A stretch of 64,000 nucleotides of DNA from Galerina marginata (GCA_023014335.1 JAECYW010000018.1:310001-374000), one strand, 5' to 3'; shown: positions 10,654 through 22,911, numbered from the stretch's first letter. Numbers and translations: made by a program. Notes: a model not told the origin generated them from the letters alone.

Positions 10654-13600
10654 AGTGGAACTCAGGAGGAAGTTGGTCAAAAAATCAATATTGAAAAAAC
10701 TCAGAATAAAAACTATCAAGATCCAACTCAGACTTTACCTGATCCACCACCTTCAATATGTATAAATAAAAACTGTGAAAATAAAGACTGTACTGAGTGT
10801 AAAAATCTTGAAACTTGGTGGCAAAAGTTTAGAAATACTACAGATGATTTGATATTTAAGTCTAATGTTCACACTTGTAGAGGTTTCAAGTCTGATGAAA
10901 AAACTCCAAAAAAAGATAGACCTAGCTGTATTAATAAACATGGAAATTGCAAAGCCAGATTTCCTAGAGATCTTTTTGAACAAACACAAGTTGATCCTAA
11001 AACTGGTGCTTTAAATGTTAAGAAAGGTGAACCTTGGATTAATACTTTTACTCCATCAGTAACTTATCTTTTAAGATGTAATTCAGATGTAACTAGTTTG
11101 CTATCTGGTACAGCAATTAAAGCCATTGTAGCTTATATTTCAGACTATGTAACTAAGCCTGGACTTAAAACTTATAGTATATTTGATACTATTAGAAGTG
11201 TTTTTAACAGAAATACTGAAATGCTTGGTGGATCTTTGGAAAGAAAAGAAAAAGCAAGAAGATTAATTACACAGACTGTAAATTCTTTAACTGCTAAGAT
11301 GGAAATTGGAGGTCCAATGGCTGCTTTGTATTTATTAGGAAATCCTGATCATTATACCAGTCATAAATTTATTCCTGTCTATTGGAAAAATTATGTAAGA
11401 GAAGTTCTTATGTCTTGGAAATCTGAAAAAGACTTAGAAGAAATTATTCCTGAGAAACTGGTAATTCAAAAAGATAAAGATGGCCATTATATAGGTTTTT
11501 CAGCAGTACATGATTATATGTATAGACCTAAAACTTTTGAAGACAAAACATTATATGAATGGATTCAAATGGCTACTAGAATTAAAGTTCCAAGTTTTAA
11601 AAAGCAAGATAAAGCTGAATCTGAAGATGAATTAGATTTATTTAATCAAGAATCTTTGGATCAAATTATAAAACCAACTCAATTTGACAAGTCTAAAGTT
11701 ATTATTGAAGAAGAAGATACTGCTGATGAACTTAATATTTATTCTGAGCATTCTGATGAAGAAGAATCCAGTTTTGATAAAGAAAGCTCAGATGAAGACA
11801 ATGAATCTGACTCAGAAATATCAGATCTAAAAAAGCCAGATTCAAAGCTTCATTCATTTTTAAAAGAACATCCGCTTTATAAAACTCATAAAGCTCAATT
11901 TGATGAAAGAAAAAAAAATACTATACCAAATTTTGTAGGTGGTTCACTTCCAAGATGTGATCGAGGTGATAGAGAATATTACTGTGCAACTATGCTTACT
12001 TTATTCAAACCTTGGAGGTCTGGAAAGGATTTAAAAAATACAGATTATAGCTGGGATGAGACTTTTAATTTATTTGAATTCACTGAACAGCAAAAACAGT
12101 ATATGAAACATTTTAATGTCAGATATGAATGTAATGATGCTAGAGATGATTATTCTGCTCAACTTAAAAAAGGAAATGCAAATAGTGGCTTGTTTCCTCA
12201 ATGGATGAATTCTGAGATTCTCAATGAACTTGATGATGATGAGAAATTTCAAGGTGATGACTTTGGTGATGATGAACCTGATGATGATAGAGATTTTAAT
12301 GCAAGTAAATATAATACACTTGGAAGATTAGGCAAACTCAGATATCAAGAAATGGAAGATACAAGAATTGGTGTAACTGAAGCTGGATGGCTTGATGATT
12401 CACCTAATGGACTTGAAAAAGTTTCTAAAACTCCAATTACTCCAAAAATATTACAAAAAGGTCCAAGCTGGAAAGTCAGTGTTGAAAATGAAAGACAAAA
12501 AATCTTAACTGAAAAAAGCAAAAATATTCCAGCTAAGTTAGGAAAAAATATAAATGATCCCAATGAAAATAATGTCCAACTTATTGATAGATCGTACTTG
12601 AAGAAAAACTTTAGAGCTAAATTAAAATCTGATAGAAAATTAATAGCTACTATTATTGAGAAATTTACTTTAAATACTGAACAAGAAAGAGCCTTTAGAA
12701 TTGTAGCTAATCATTCAGTTGAGTCTAAATCTGAACAACTTAGAATGTATCTTGGTAGTATGGGTGGAACTGGTAAATCTCAGGTCATTAAAGCATTGAC
12801 AGAATTTTTTGAAGTTAAAAATGAATCACATAAAATAATTGTTCTTGGTCCAACTGGGTCTTCAGCTGCTTTACTTAAAGGTTCAACTTATCATTCATTT
12901 CTTGGTATAAATCCTGGTGAAAACACAGCTAAAAAAATTGCTCAAGTTAAAGCTAAACTTGAAGGAGTTCATTATATATTTATTGATGAAGTATCAATGA
13001 TGTCCTGTAATGATATATATAAAATTTCAGCTCAGCTATCCAAAGCTTTAAATGCATTTGATCTTCCATTTGGTGGCATAAATATAATATTTGCAGGTGA
13101 TTTTGCTCAATTACCTCCAGTTGGTGGTTCTTCATTATTTAGCCAAGCTGTGGGAACCCAATTACATTCAGGACTTAGTTTAAGTGGACAAGAAGCAGCT
13201 ATTGGAAAAGCTTTATGGCATCAAGTTACTACAGTTGTAATTTTAAGGCAAAATATGAGACAGAAAGCACAAACATCTGAAGATGCTGCTTTAAGAACTG
13301 CACTTATTAATATGAGATATGGAAAATGTACACCTGAAGATATTATATTTTTGAGATCACTTCAAGCTGGAAAAAGACCTGGTCAGCCTAAAGTATCAAC
13401 TAAAGAATTTAGAAATGTAGCTATAATTTGTGGCAGACATACACAAAAAGATGAAATAAATAATCTTGGTTGCCAAAGATTTGCAGATGAAACTGGTCAG
13501 AAATTAACACATTTTTATTCTATTGATAGATGGGGAAAAGAAAAAGATCCAGCTTCAAAGTCTAAGTGGGGCAAGTCTAAATCTGCAGCCAAATATAAAC

Positions 13601-15345
13601 ACAAGTCTAATGAAATTGAATTTGATGATCAGCATGAAATATGGAAACTTAGGCATGGTGCTACTGAAAACTTTGCTGGAAAATTATCTTTATGTCTTGG
13701 AATGCCAGTTATGATTAGAAATAATGATGCCACTGAATTATGTATAACTAAAGGCCAAGAAGGAATTGTAGTTGGCTGGCAAGCTGAAACTGGTCCACAT
13801 GGAAAAAGAGTTCTTGATACATTATTTGTTAAACTTATAAAACCTGCAAAAACAATTCAAATTCCTGGATTGCCCAAAAATGTTGTACCTTTGATGAAAA
13901 ATACCAAAACAATTACTTGTATTTTTCCAAGTGATTTAAAAGAAAGTGTTGAACGTCAACAAGTCTGGGTTTTGCCTAACTTTGCAATGACTGATTATGC
14001 AAGTCAAGGAAAAACTAGACCATATAATGTGGTACATTTAAGTAGCTGCTATTCACACATGTCATATTATACTTGTTTATCTAGAAGTGCAAGTGCTGCA
14101 GGAACAATAATTATGCAAGGCTTTGAACCAAGTATTATTACTAAAGGATGTTCAGGATATCTTAGACAGGAATTCAGAGAACATGAAATTCTTGATGATA
14201 TTACAAGACTTAGATATGAAGACTCTCTGCCTACCGATATTCAAGGGTATACTAGAAATACATTAATAAGACAATATCAACAGTGGAAAGGTGAAGATTA
14301 TGTACCTGAAAAAGTTGATTCAGCTCTTAAATGGACAGCTAGAGATCCAATGAATTTATTACCTATAGTTACAGACAGTCCTTGGCAGATCATTGAATCT
14401 AAAAAGAAAAAAAATACACTCAAGACAGCTCTTATTACTACATTTGTTCCTGCTAAAGGTAGTCAAGCTTTAAAAAGAAAACATAATGATGCTGACTTGG
14501 AAAATAATAAAAGAATCAAAAATGATACTGTTACTTCAAATATTAGTAGGTCTATTGGATTGAAATGGGATAGTAAAAATTATAGTTGCTCATATGATAG
14601 CTTACTTGTGATTTTATATGATATTTGGAAAGAAAATCCAGATGAATGGACAGAAAACTTTGAGTCAATTAATGAAATTTATATGAAAAATTTAGCTAGT
14701 GGTTTTAAACAAGTTTATGAAGGCAACAAGTCTTTGGAAAATATTAGAAATGATTTAAGACAAGATTTAAATAGTATTAGCTCTGATAAATTTCCAATGG
14801 GCAAAAATAATGCCAGTGTGGCTGAACTTGCATTTGAATTATTAAAATCCAATAATGAAAATGCAATTTCTCAAATTTTCTGTGATCATTGTGACCACAC
14901 TGGGATAGAATATTCTGACCATCTTGAATATGTTTTTGATATAGAAAAACACACAGTGTCTTCAACTGAAAAATGGGGTAAAAAACTAAAAGGATCAACT
15001 TCTGAAAAATGCAATAACTGTCTTAACAAGCTTAGCCATGAACTTCAGTATAAAGAAAGTCCAAAATTAGTAATATTAGAGTATCCATTTAGTAATATTG
15101 AAACTAGTCATAAAATTAAAATAAAAGGTAATAATCAAATGAATATTTTGTCACTAAGAGGAATTGTTTATCATGGAGAAAACCATTTCACATCTAGAAT
15201 TATTTCCTTAGAAGGAAAGATTTGGTATCATGATGGAATTGAAACAGGAAAAAAATCAGTAGAAGATGGATATTTGTTTTCAATGGATAGTAAAACTCTA
15301 AAAACTTGTCAAGAAAAAAATCTTGTACTTGCTGTTTATGCATAG
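10654..15345 (+). CDS. Helitron/Helentron helicase with C-terminal cysteine-protease-like domain, 5' incomplete
   Basis: One uninterrupted frame of about 1563 codons follows a TGA at 10651-10653. There is no in-frame ATG near its start, so the 5' part is missing or spliced from elsewhere. In order: a Cys-rich segment (CENKDCTEC, then CINKHGNCKARFPR), the tyrosine motif YISDYVTK of Helitron Rep proteins (about 11131-11157), an acidic linker, and a PIF1-like helicase with Walker A GGTGKS (12763-12780), Walker B FIDEVS, GDFAQLPP and YASQGK. The C-terminus (about 14550-15330) has NYSCSYDSL, GENHFTSR and IWYHDG, a Cys-His-Asp order like papain-fold or ubiquitin-protease-like peptidases. The HUH metal-binding part of Rep, expected upstream, was not found. 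Base composition is far more AT-rich than the surrounding genes. It is probably a rolling-circle element protein, defective in Rep unless an upstream exon exists. Confidence 0.85.
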   Translation, partial: SGTQEEVGQKINIEKTQNKNYQDPTQTLPDPPPSICINKNCENKDCTECKNLETWWQKFRNTTDDLIFKSNVHTCRGFKSDEKTPKKDRPSCINKHGNCKARFPRDLFEQTQVDPKTGALNVKKGEPWINTFTPSVTYLLRCNSDVTSLLSGTAIKAIVAYISDYVTKPGLKTYSIFDTIRSVFNRNTEMLGGSLERKEKARRLITQTVNSLTAKMEIGGPMAALYLLGNPDHYTSHKFIPVYWKNYVREVLMSWKSEKDLEEIIPEKLVIQKDKDGHYIGFSAVHDYMYRPKTFEDKTLYEWIQMATRIKVPSFKKQDKAESEDELDLFNQESLDQIIKPTQFDKSKVIIEEEDTADELNIYSEHSDEEESSFDKESSDEDNESDSEISDLKKPDSKLHSFLKEHPLYKTHKAQFDERKKNTIPNFVGGSLPRCDRGDREYYCATMLTLFKPWRSGKDLKNTDYSWDETFNLFEFTEQQKQYMKHFNVRYECNDARDDYSAQLKKGNANSGLFPQWMNSEILNELDDDEKFQGDDFGDDEPDDDRDFNASKYNTLGRLGKLRYQEMEDTRIGVTEAGWLDDSPNGLEKVSKTPITPKILQKGPSWKVSVENERQKILTEKSKNIPAKLGKNINDPNENNVQLIDRSYLKKNFRAKLKSDRKLIATIIEKFTLNTEQERAFRIVANHSVESKSEQLRMYLGSMGGTGKSQVIKALTEFFEVKNESHKIIVLGPTGSSAALLKGSTYHSFLGINPGENTAKKIAQVKAKLEGVHYIFIDEVSMMSCNDIYKISAQLSKALNAFDLPFGGINIIFAGDFAQLPPVGGSSLFSQAVGTQLHSGLSLSGQEAAIGKALWHQVTTVVILRQNMRQKAQTSEDAALRTALINMRYGKCTPEDIIFLRSLQAGKRPGQPKVSTKEFRNVAIICGRHTQKDEINNLGCQRFADETGQKLTHFYSIDRWGKEKDPASKSKWGKSKSAAKYKHKSNEIEFDDQHEIWKLRHGATENFAGKLSLCLGMPVMIRNNDATELCITKGQEGIVVGWQAETGPHGKRVLDTLFVKLIKPAKTIQIPGLPKNVVPLMKNTKTITCIFPSDLKESVERQQVWVLPNFAMTDYASQGKTRPYNVVHLSSCYSHMSYYTCLSRSASAAGTIIMQGFEPSIITKGCSGYLRQEFREHEILDDITRLRYEDSLPTDIQGYTRNTLIRQYQQWKGEDYVPEKVDSALKWTARDPMNLLPIVTDSPWQIIESKKKKNTLKTALITTFVPAKGSQALKRKHNDADLENNKRIKNDTVTSNISRSIGLKWDSKNYSCSYDSLLVILYDIWKENPDEWTENFESINEIYMKNLASGFKQVYEGNKSLENIRNDLRQDLNSISSDKFPMGKNNASVAELAFELLKSNNENAISQIFCDHCDHTGIEYSDHLEYVFDIEKHTVSSTEKWGKKLKGSTSEKCNNCLNKLSHELQYKESPKLVILEYPFSNIETSHKIKIKGNNQMNILSLRGIVYHGENHFTSRIISLEGKIWYHDGIETGKKSVEDGYLFSMDSKTLKTCQEKNLVLAVYA

Positions 15346-15449
15346 ATAACTGATTATATTAATATAATGGGTGGGTGGTTGGGATAATAATACTTTATAT
15401 ATCTAAATATTTAAATATATACATTAAGCAGAAAAAAGGACGAATACAT

Positions 15450-15481
15450 GCCATGCGAAGCAATGGCCCACTACACCAAGT
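15450..15481 (+). repeat. Helentron-type 3' terminal hairpin of the element above
   Basis: The 18-nt near-palindrome from 15450 to 15467 differs by one base from the hairpin at 58143-58160 in the small satellite-bearing elements, and both are followed by a short tail ending in ACCAAGT. This places the element's 3' end at about 15481, some 136 bp after the helicase stop. Confidence 0.6.
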
Positions 15482-16158
15482 CATCCAAGTGGTGTATGCC
15501 ATTGTCTGACTGTGAAGTAGAAGCAGATGGTTTTGCAAGATTGTATAAGTGTTCGTCTGCAGAACATTAGTGACTGACCGGTTGATTGGATTTACACATA
15601 CCAATTGAGTCGTCAGGCTCTGATTCGGAGCCACAACTATCGGACATGACACTGCTATCTTCTTCGGGAGCTTGGGTGGTTATTCCCTTCTCATCTAAGA
15701 CGGCTCGCATGACACCGACTTGGATGTCAGCTTGTTCTAGTTTTAATTTCAAAACCTGCGCTTCGAATTGTAATAGACCTATCGCAAGCTGTCCCTCTCT
15801 GATGCGCTGTTTCGCTAATTTCTCTTCAAGTTCTATTGATTGTCTTGTCGCTCGAGCGAGTCGAAGAGCCTGGCGGTGTTTTCCCGAGTCGAAGCGGCGA
15901 AAGGCTTCCTTATACTAGGATAATTGCGTTGAATCTACAGCAAAAAAAATCCGATAGATACGATCTTACTTGCTCGGTACGAGTGTGAAGGTTTGGAGGT
16001 CGTGCATCATTCGGCCCCTTGATTAACAGTGCGGACGGGAGTAGGGTAAAGTCCCCTAAAACTTGGATAGGACGGGAGATGGATGAAATCGGTGAAAACC
16101 CCGAGCATGACGAATCTGGCATCGCGGGCCCAGTATTTTCAGTTGCAGAAGCTGGCAT
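15471..16158 (-). CDS. Small coiled-coil protein of unknown function, 3' end altered by the Helitron
   Basis: Three exons read on the minus strand, 16158-15970, 15914-15602 and 15556-15471, join in phase to 195 residues. The first exon is Ser/Pro-rich. The second is a long charged helix with a coiled-coil look (LEEKLAKQRIREGQL, then LKLKLEQADIQ) and an acidic tail. The last exon ends HHLDDLV and then TAG. That stop lies inside the terminal sequence of the adjacent Helitron, so the original C-terminus was probably longer and was cut by the insertion. The start at 16158 is the second Met of the frame; an upstream non-ATG extension to 16203 is possible. No family was recognised. Confidence 0.6.
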
Positions 16159-16659
16159 GAGACGAGAACTCGGAATAGCAAGGTGCAAGCCTGCAACATT
16201 CAACGTTCAACGACTGATTATTCTGAGTATCATTTGTTGTGAGCTGTTTGGATCTGAGCCGCACCACGTGCTCGAAATATGACATTATAACAGAGATTAA
16301 ATATTTATAGCAAGGAAAACCCGTAGTTGTGGGTAGGGGTTTGCGCTGGTAAGGGCATGGGTATGGGCCAGGAATATCCCAAGGTTACCCGTTACAATCC
16401 CTACCTAGTAGTAGTAGTAAGTAATCAGCCTGAAAAAGTGCTAATGTGCTCTGGGACTCGCTAAATACAGAATTGAATGTAATGTAGTAAATGAAAATTC
16501 AGTAAGAAGATAATCTTATGTATGGCGAACTAAGAAAATGTAGTAAAATGAATTGCCTCAATAGCTTCATAAGTGGATCTGGTTAGTAAATCGACCTTTG
16601 AAGGATGGGTGCACACCTTCCATCCACAAAAGCTAGGAATTGGAGCTAATGGATAAGTA

Positions 16660-17505
16660 TAGAAGTCGGCAGCTGGGTACCGTCCACGCATCCTATAGTT
16701 AGACTGCCAGTGCCAGGTTTCAAAGCAAGCGGCATCTGCATACCATCCACGCATCCTATAGTTAGACTGCCAGGTTTCAAAGCAAGCGGCATCTGCGTAC
16801 CGTCCACGCCGATCTGAAAGTTCAAAGATTTACTTCGATAGCTAAGTTAGACTATCCTCTAAATGTTCCGTCGATTGTCCGATATGATTAGAGCTCCAGT
16901 GCACAAACACCTGTACTCATGATCATGAAACGTGTAGACTGCCAGAGTTTCAAAGCAAGCGGCATTTGCGTACCGTCCACGCCGATCTGAAAGTTCAAAG
17001 ATTTACTTCGATAGCTAAGTTAGACTATCCTCTAAATGTTCCGTCGATTGTCCGATAATTCAAAGCAAGCAGCATTTGCGTACCGTCCACGCCGATCTGA
17101 AAGTTCAAAGATTTACTTCGATAGCTAAGTTAGACTATCCTCTAAATGTTCCGTCGATTGTCCGATAATTCAAAGCAAGCGGCATTTGCGTACCGTCCAC
17201 GCCGATCTGAAAGTTCAAAGATTTACTTCGATAGCTAAGTTAGACTATCCTCTAAATGTTCCGTCGATTGTCCGATATGATTAGAGCTCCAGTGCACAAA
17301 CACCTGTACTCATGATCATGAAACATGTAGACTGCCAGAGTTTCAAAGCAAGCGGCATCTGCGTACCGTCCACGCCGATCTGAAAGTTCAAAGATTTACT
17401 TCGATAGCTAAGTTAGACTATCCTCTAAACGTTCCGTTGATTGTCCGATATGATTAGAGCTCCAGTGCACAAACACTTGTACTCATGATCATGAAACGTG
17501 AAGCC
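16660..17505. repeat. Tandem repeat block with ~109 and ~176 bp units
   Basis: A unit containing AAAGCAAGCGGCAT, ACCGTCCACGCC and CCGTCGATTGTCC recurs near 16776, 16953, 17060, 17169 and 17344. Some units carry an extra ~67 bp segment with AGCTCCAGTGCACAAACACC, so two unit lengths alternate. No coding potential is seen. Confidence 0.85.
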
Positions 17506-19522
17506 TTTAAGCAGACTGTCTCAAAATTTCCGGGTGCCAGCGCGTCTGCCACAGATGGCGGCAATCACAAATAGACCTTTATTGTCCTCCATTGCGATAG
17601 ACAGCCACCCACACAGGCAGGACGGGCACAAATCCTCTAAGTGATTCCCTGTCAATGTTAGTGACCTTGGCTCAACCTCGCCATCTCGCCACACCAGGCC
17701 TCGTCTCCTGGCGATCGCCAGGTGGCGACCAAATTTTTCTAAAATGGCGTGGCGAGTTTGCACCATTGGGCCGGTCGTTTCTTAATGGGACCTGCCCGGT
17801 AATACGCTGCTTCCTTCCTTCCTTCCTATTCCAATGGCAAGGCTGGCTTGTACAAGAAGAGTCAGAGATTTGAGTTATAATAAGAGGAGTGCTGAAATGT
17901 GAAACAAGGGGTGTGATAAAACCATCGATAGGCACATTCAAATATGTAGGTGGTAACTAAATGTGACAGAGAAGCATGCAGATCGCTGCTACACTCCTTC
18001 CTTGGTTCCTTCCAGTCCCAGAAAACTCCCCCGTCAGCCAAGAAAACCCTTCCGGAACTCTCCTGGACCACGATGATCGCTCTTCAAAAGGTGTTTGAGG
18101 AGATAAATCAGGGTTGAAGATAAGAAATCTTTGAGGCCTTGTGTACATGATGTTTTCAACGCCTCTTCCTCCAGAAAAAAAGCACCTTCGACTATTCAGA
18201 TATATTTCCGCGAGTTTGCCTTGAGGTAAGATAGCATCAGAGGGAACGTGTATCTGAGCCTCGAAATAAAATTATGGTCGTGCCATGCCACGAGGCGCGG
18301 TCGCCGGAAAGTTATCATGATGGTCATAGGGTTTGACTATTTACTTAATAACCAATCCGTTCTGTGACAATATTGGATTTGGCTTTTCCTAGGGGCACAT
18401 CTGAAGCGCTGTATAGGCCTTTTGCAGGATGCCAGGAGTCCGAATAAAATAACTCGGCGTTGACCCAATGAGCGACGTAGTATTGAAGCCAAAGGAAGGT
18501 TTATAGCTTGCTTGAAAGTTGAGCGAGATGGTCTGGAAATTTAATAAAAGATAGCAGCGCTTACGTGTCCTGAGGTAGATGAGGCACTCTTCTTCCCTGT
18601 GCTCTTGATGATGTCAACCTCTGTGGCACAGCGAAAATGCTGTGTGAGGGGTTGGTGAGGAGCGGAGCAATGCAGGAGGGCCCGGCCCTATCCCCAATCC
18701 AGTCATTGTCACTGATTGGGACTCAGAATGCACCGAATTTAACCATGACAAGTTGGCTTGCTACGCACGTGAACTGTTAAATAATAAGGGTTTGGATGAG
18801 ACGTTCAGGTTGTGCTCTGAAACATAGGAAAGTTGAGGTCAAGCTGATCTTTCAACTGGATAAAAGCACAGAATATGAATCTTTCGATCAGTGAGGTGGA
18901 GACTAGTTTTTGCTGGAAGCTGATATTGGAAGGGCGAGGAAGCAAGCCAAGTCACTATAGGAGGTAATCATTGAGGTACTCCATGCGCCTCACGATTTTG
19001 GGGAGATACCTTACCTAATAAAGCAAACTTCCTAACTGGGCCTTTTTTTTTGCACTGATTCCATCAACATTTTGATCGTAGAGTAACCTCCAGTTGACGA
19101 GTCCATTAACTTGAGCGCCTTCGGAGAAACCTCAGCACCATGCTTCTGGGTGTTCATGAGGGCTGGGCTATATTTTCCCAGTTTAGTACGGCAGTTGAAG
19201 ATTTGCGCACCTAATCGGATCAGATGTTGTGTCTCTTCAAATTTGAAACGCCTCAACAATTGCTAATCTGACTCACTTGGCATTCAATTTCTCTGGTCAT
19301 TCTTAATTTTGTGGATGCTCGTTGAAACATTAGGTCCCATATCCCAACATGGTACCCTCATAAAGTTCATCCTAGCGATCACAAGCGATGCTTATCTAGA
19401 CAAATCTCCGTCCCACCGGAGCATTTAATTTCATCCATTGCTAGCTTTAAAAAATCTAGAATGGCCAGCAATGGGTATATATTCGCCGCAACAGTTGTAA
19501 CTGTGTTCACCAACAGCCCCAC
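17506..19522. other. No gene recognised; contains one dispersed ~50 bp repeat
   Basis: Mixed-composition spacer upstream of the Plavaka gene. Only a short repeat at about 17766-17825, shared with 29087-29137, and a TTCC microsatellite stand out. The boundaries of the Plavaka element were not found. Confidence 0.5.
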
Positions 19523-22500
19523 ATGAATACCTGCCCCAATCCAAAGTGTCAGCTTCTGTTCGCCTCGAACGAAGAAGTTGTCGCGCACCTGGACGACGAA
19601 ACATACGACTGTGGGGCTTCTGACTATAACCCGGCACTCTCACAGAACGGTTTCAGCGACGACCTTGAAGGTATGTATATTCAACTATAATCAAATTAAG
19701 TCCAGTTTTCGAGCATTTACAAAACTTCACGAAGATGACGCTAGCAATGAACTTCCGGAGGATGCGGCCACTCCTTTACCACCGACTGGTCTTCCTCCTC
19801 TTGCCTCGCTCAACACACTGTTTTTCAAAAGATATCACCCAAATGTTGGCGTCAGCCAAGATGGCGGCCAAAACCTCCTACAAGCAATGGACAACGACGA
19901 CAAAAGCGCATATCGTAGAGACCTCCCCTACTATCCTTTTGCTAGCAAAGAGGAGTGGGAGCTGGTCAAATGGATGTCCGACGCACGCTTAACGCAAAGC
20001 CAGATCAATTCATTCCTACGAACTTCCTATGTGTGTGAAATTTGACCTATGATACAGAATAGTGTATTTATATCCTTCCTTTAGGCCAAACGGAACCCTC
20101 TATCCTTTAAGTCTGCTCAAGTTATGCAGGCTTGTATTGAGGGGCTGCCCAACGTACCCAGATGGCAACATCAAACCCTTCAAACGTTTGCTGGTTGTGA
20201 TACCACCACGCCAATGACGTTATACTGGAGGAACCCTCTAAAGGTGGTCCGCGATTTATATCGCAACCCTGTCTTTTCACCGTGCTTCGAGCACAACCCC
20301 TACAAGCTCTATTCCCGTACTCGGCCCCATGAACGGATATTTGGGGAGTTCATGAGTGGGGATTTTGCATGGAACTACCAAGTGAGTAAAAGCCAGTGTT
20401 GATTAAGTGCTATTGTCATAAAATCTTTTGATTGATCCAGAATCAATTACCACCTGGTCATACAATGGCAGGGGTTATCTTGGCGTCAGACAAGACCCCG
20501 TTGACCATTGCGACAGGCGACAAAGAAATGCACCCTCTCCTTCTCTCCCTTGCAAACATCGACGCTGGGGTTCGTATGAAAGCCAGCTCCCGTGCCTTTG
20601 CCCTAATCGCCTATATACCTACCCCAAAGTTTATAGGGGTTTCTGATCACGCGAGGTCAATCCTACTTGCCCAAATGTTCCACTTCTGCCTTGATATCAT
20701 ACTCAAGCCCCTCAAGGACGCTGAGAAGGACGGCATACAGATGTCTGATACTGATGGAAAGATCCGCACAGTCCACATTCCCTTGGTGGGCTGGCTCGCC
20801 GACTACATTGAGCAGCAGCTCATTGCTTGCGTCGCTGGAAGCCAATCACCGGTTACCACTGCATCCCTTCCTCAATTTGGTCAGGCAGATATGCACTCGC
20901 TTCGCACCAGGATGCACACACTCAAGGCAATTAGAGAGGTCGTCGCCACCAACGTTCTACCCGATAAGACCATTTCGCTTAACCAGCTCGAGCCGCTCTG
21001 GGACGTCTGCCATAGCCACGGAGTTAATGGCGTCCTCAAGCCCCTATGGGAGGACTGGGGATATGCATGCCCTTCAGAATTCCTACCTCATGACTCTCTC
21101 CACGGCCTCCACATATTTTTCTGGGACCACGTGGTCAAATGGGCAATCAATATCATGACTGGCGAAGAACTCGACGTCCGCCTTAGGTGTATACAGCCCC
21201 GAGTTGGGTTTCGTCATTGGACCGGGGGTGTTTCAACGTTGAGGCAGATTTCTGGGGGAGGGTTTCGAGACCTGGAAAAAGTGTTTATTGGTGCCATCAA
21301 CGGCGGGGTCGATTCACGCGTCCTTCAGGCTTTTCGGGCTATTATGGATTTCATTTTCCAAGCTCAGAAGCTTCTTATTTCCGAAACAGATCTTGATGTG
21401 ATGTCAAGCGCTCTCCGGGAGTTCCATTCGTTCAAAGCATCTATCGTTGAAGCAGGTGGACGGCGTGGTAAAAGGCCAGATATGGACCAATTCAATATCC
21501 CAAAGCTGGAGATGCTCCAAATCATTGCCCGTAGCACGATGTTACTGGGAGCACCGTATCAATGGACAACGGACGTAACGGAACGATGCCACATTACACA
21601 CGTCAAGACGCCATACAGGATGTCTAATCGACGGGACTTCCATGAGCAGTGTGTTCGGTACATGGATCGCGTCGAAAGGATAAACAATTTTGCTCTCTTT
21701 GTAACCCTCAAACACCACGGTGCAAGCCTCGTCAACAATAATGTTGGCAATATCAACTCCATGGCTGACCACTATCCAGAACAGGCTTGGCTTTCGCAAG
21801 TTGCCCCAGAAGCTGTGGTCGGCGCAACTAAGTCTGTAAAGCAGACAAACCTCTTTACCAGGAAGTCAAGCTTCGCAACAAATAATACGGACATCGCTAT
21901 CTCCCTGAACGTCACCCCACACCACAAGAGGCTGTCGATAGAGGAAATTGCAAAGAATCATAGCCTTCCGGATTTTCTGTACACTATTGCCGGCTTTTTC
22001 AATTCAGGTTCCGGCTATGGCAATGAATCCACGTTCGACGTTTGGAATGGTTTTCGGATCCAACAGCTCTCTGTACAAGATTCTCGTATCCTGTCTCCTT
22101 GTCAGACTATCCAGGCGCTCCCTTGCCGCTGGCCAGATCTTCCCCACGGCCGGTGCGACACTGTTCTTCTATCCGGCGATACTGGAACAAACAAACTCAC
22201 AACTGCTGAAGGAGGTATGTCGAGGTTTTTCACTTTTGTGACTATTCTCTGCTCAAGTACTTTACTTATCTTAGGAAGTCGTATCTTTCAGACTAGACTA
22301 GTGTTCCGGCTTTCAGGGTCACAGGCCACCTCTGAACCACTTCTTTACGGGGAGTATTTTGAACTCTCGCCTCTTCACACTTCTACGGATGAACACAACA
22401 TCAGCGTCTACATACCAGCCCCGGTGATCAATATGTTCGAAGTACGCTGCTGTAAGCAGTCCACTGGCGCAAGAATGGCAGGCATAGTCCCCTTGAGTAG

Positions 22501-22648
22501 AGTTCTTCAGGCGGTTGAGCTGTTGCCAAGGCATGGGTTGTATGCCGACCGAAATCTGGGGTGCAACAACTCTTTAGAGGTCGATGACTTCTATTGGAAC
22601 AATTTCGCGGACAAAGAATGTTTCCATACTCTACTTTCATACCAGTAA
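19523..22648 (+). CDS. Plavaka-family (CACTA-related) transposase
   Basis: Five exons join in phase: 19523-19670, 19735-20030, 20085-20381, 20441-22214 and 22275-22648, giving 962 residues without a stop. The N-terminus has a zinc-finger pattern (Cys4, Cys9, His22, Cys30). Then come LPYYPFASKEEWELVKW, a block typical of Plavaka proteins, and segments such as WRNPLKVVRDLYRNP, VPLVGWLADY and QWTTDVTERCHITHVKTPYR. The C-terminus ends FYWNNFADKECFHTL, as in relatives where this closing block is conserved. Plavaka transposases are Agaricomycete-enriched DNA transposon proteins. Every junction keeps phase, so the gene looks intact. The first intron uses the acceptor at 19733-19734; nearer acceptors break the frame. 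Terminal inverted repeats were not located. Confidence 0.85.
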
Positions 22649-22911
22649 CTCACATGTATAATAGAGATTACAGCCGTTTCCAAAAATTATGTCGTTTGCT
22701 GATTTTTTGCTGTGGGTTTGATCGGCAACTGCCCCCGGATCTGCCATGTGCTAGCAATCCTGGTATACCCGAAATGACGATGGACTTTACGCCAGAATCG
22801 AAAAATTATATCTTACTAATTCTCGCAAAACGTTCGATGGACTTTGGGTCTGAATGACTAGAAGCAGTATGCGCTGGTCACGATGCCAAACGCCTGGTCC
22901 GATCTTAGCTG

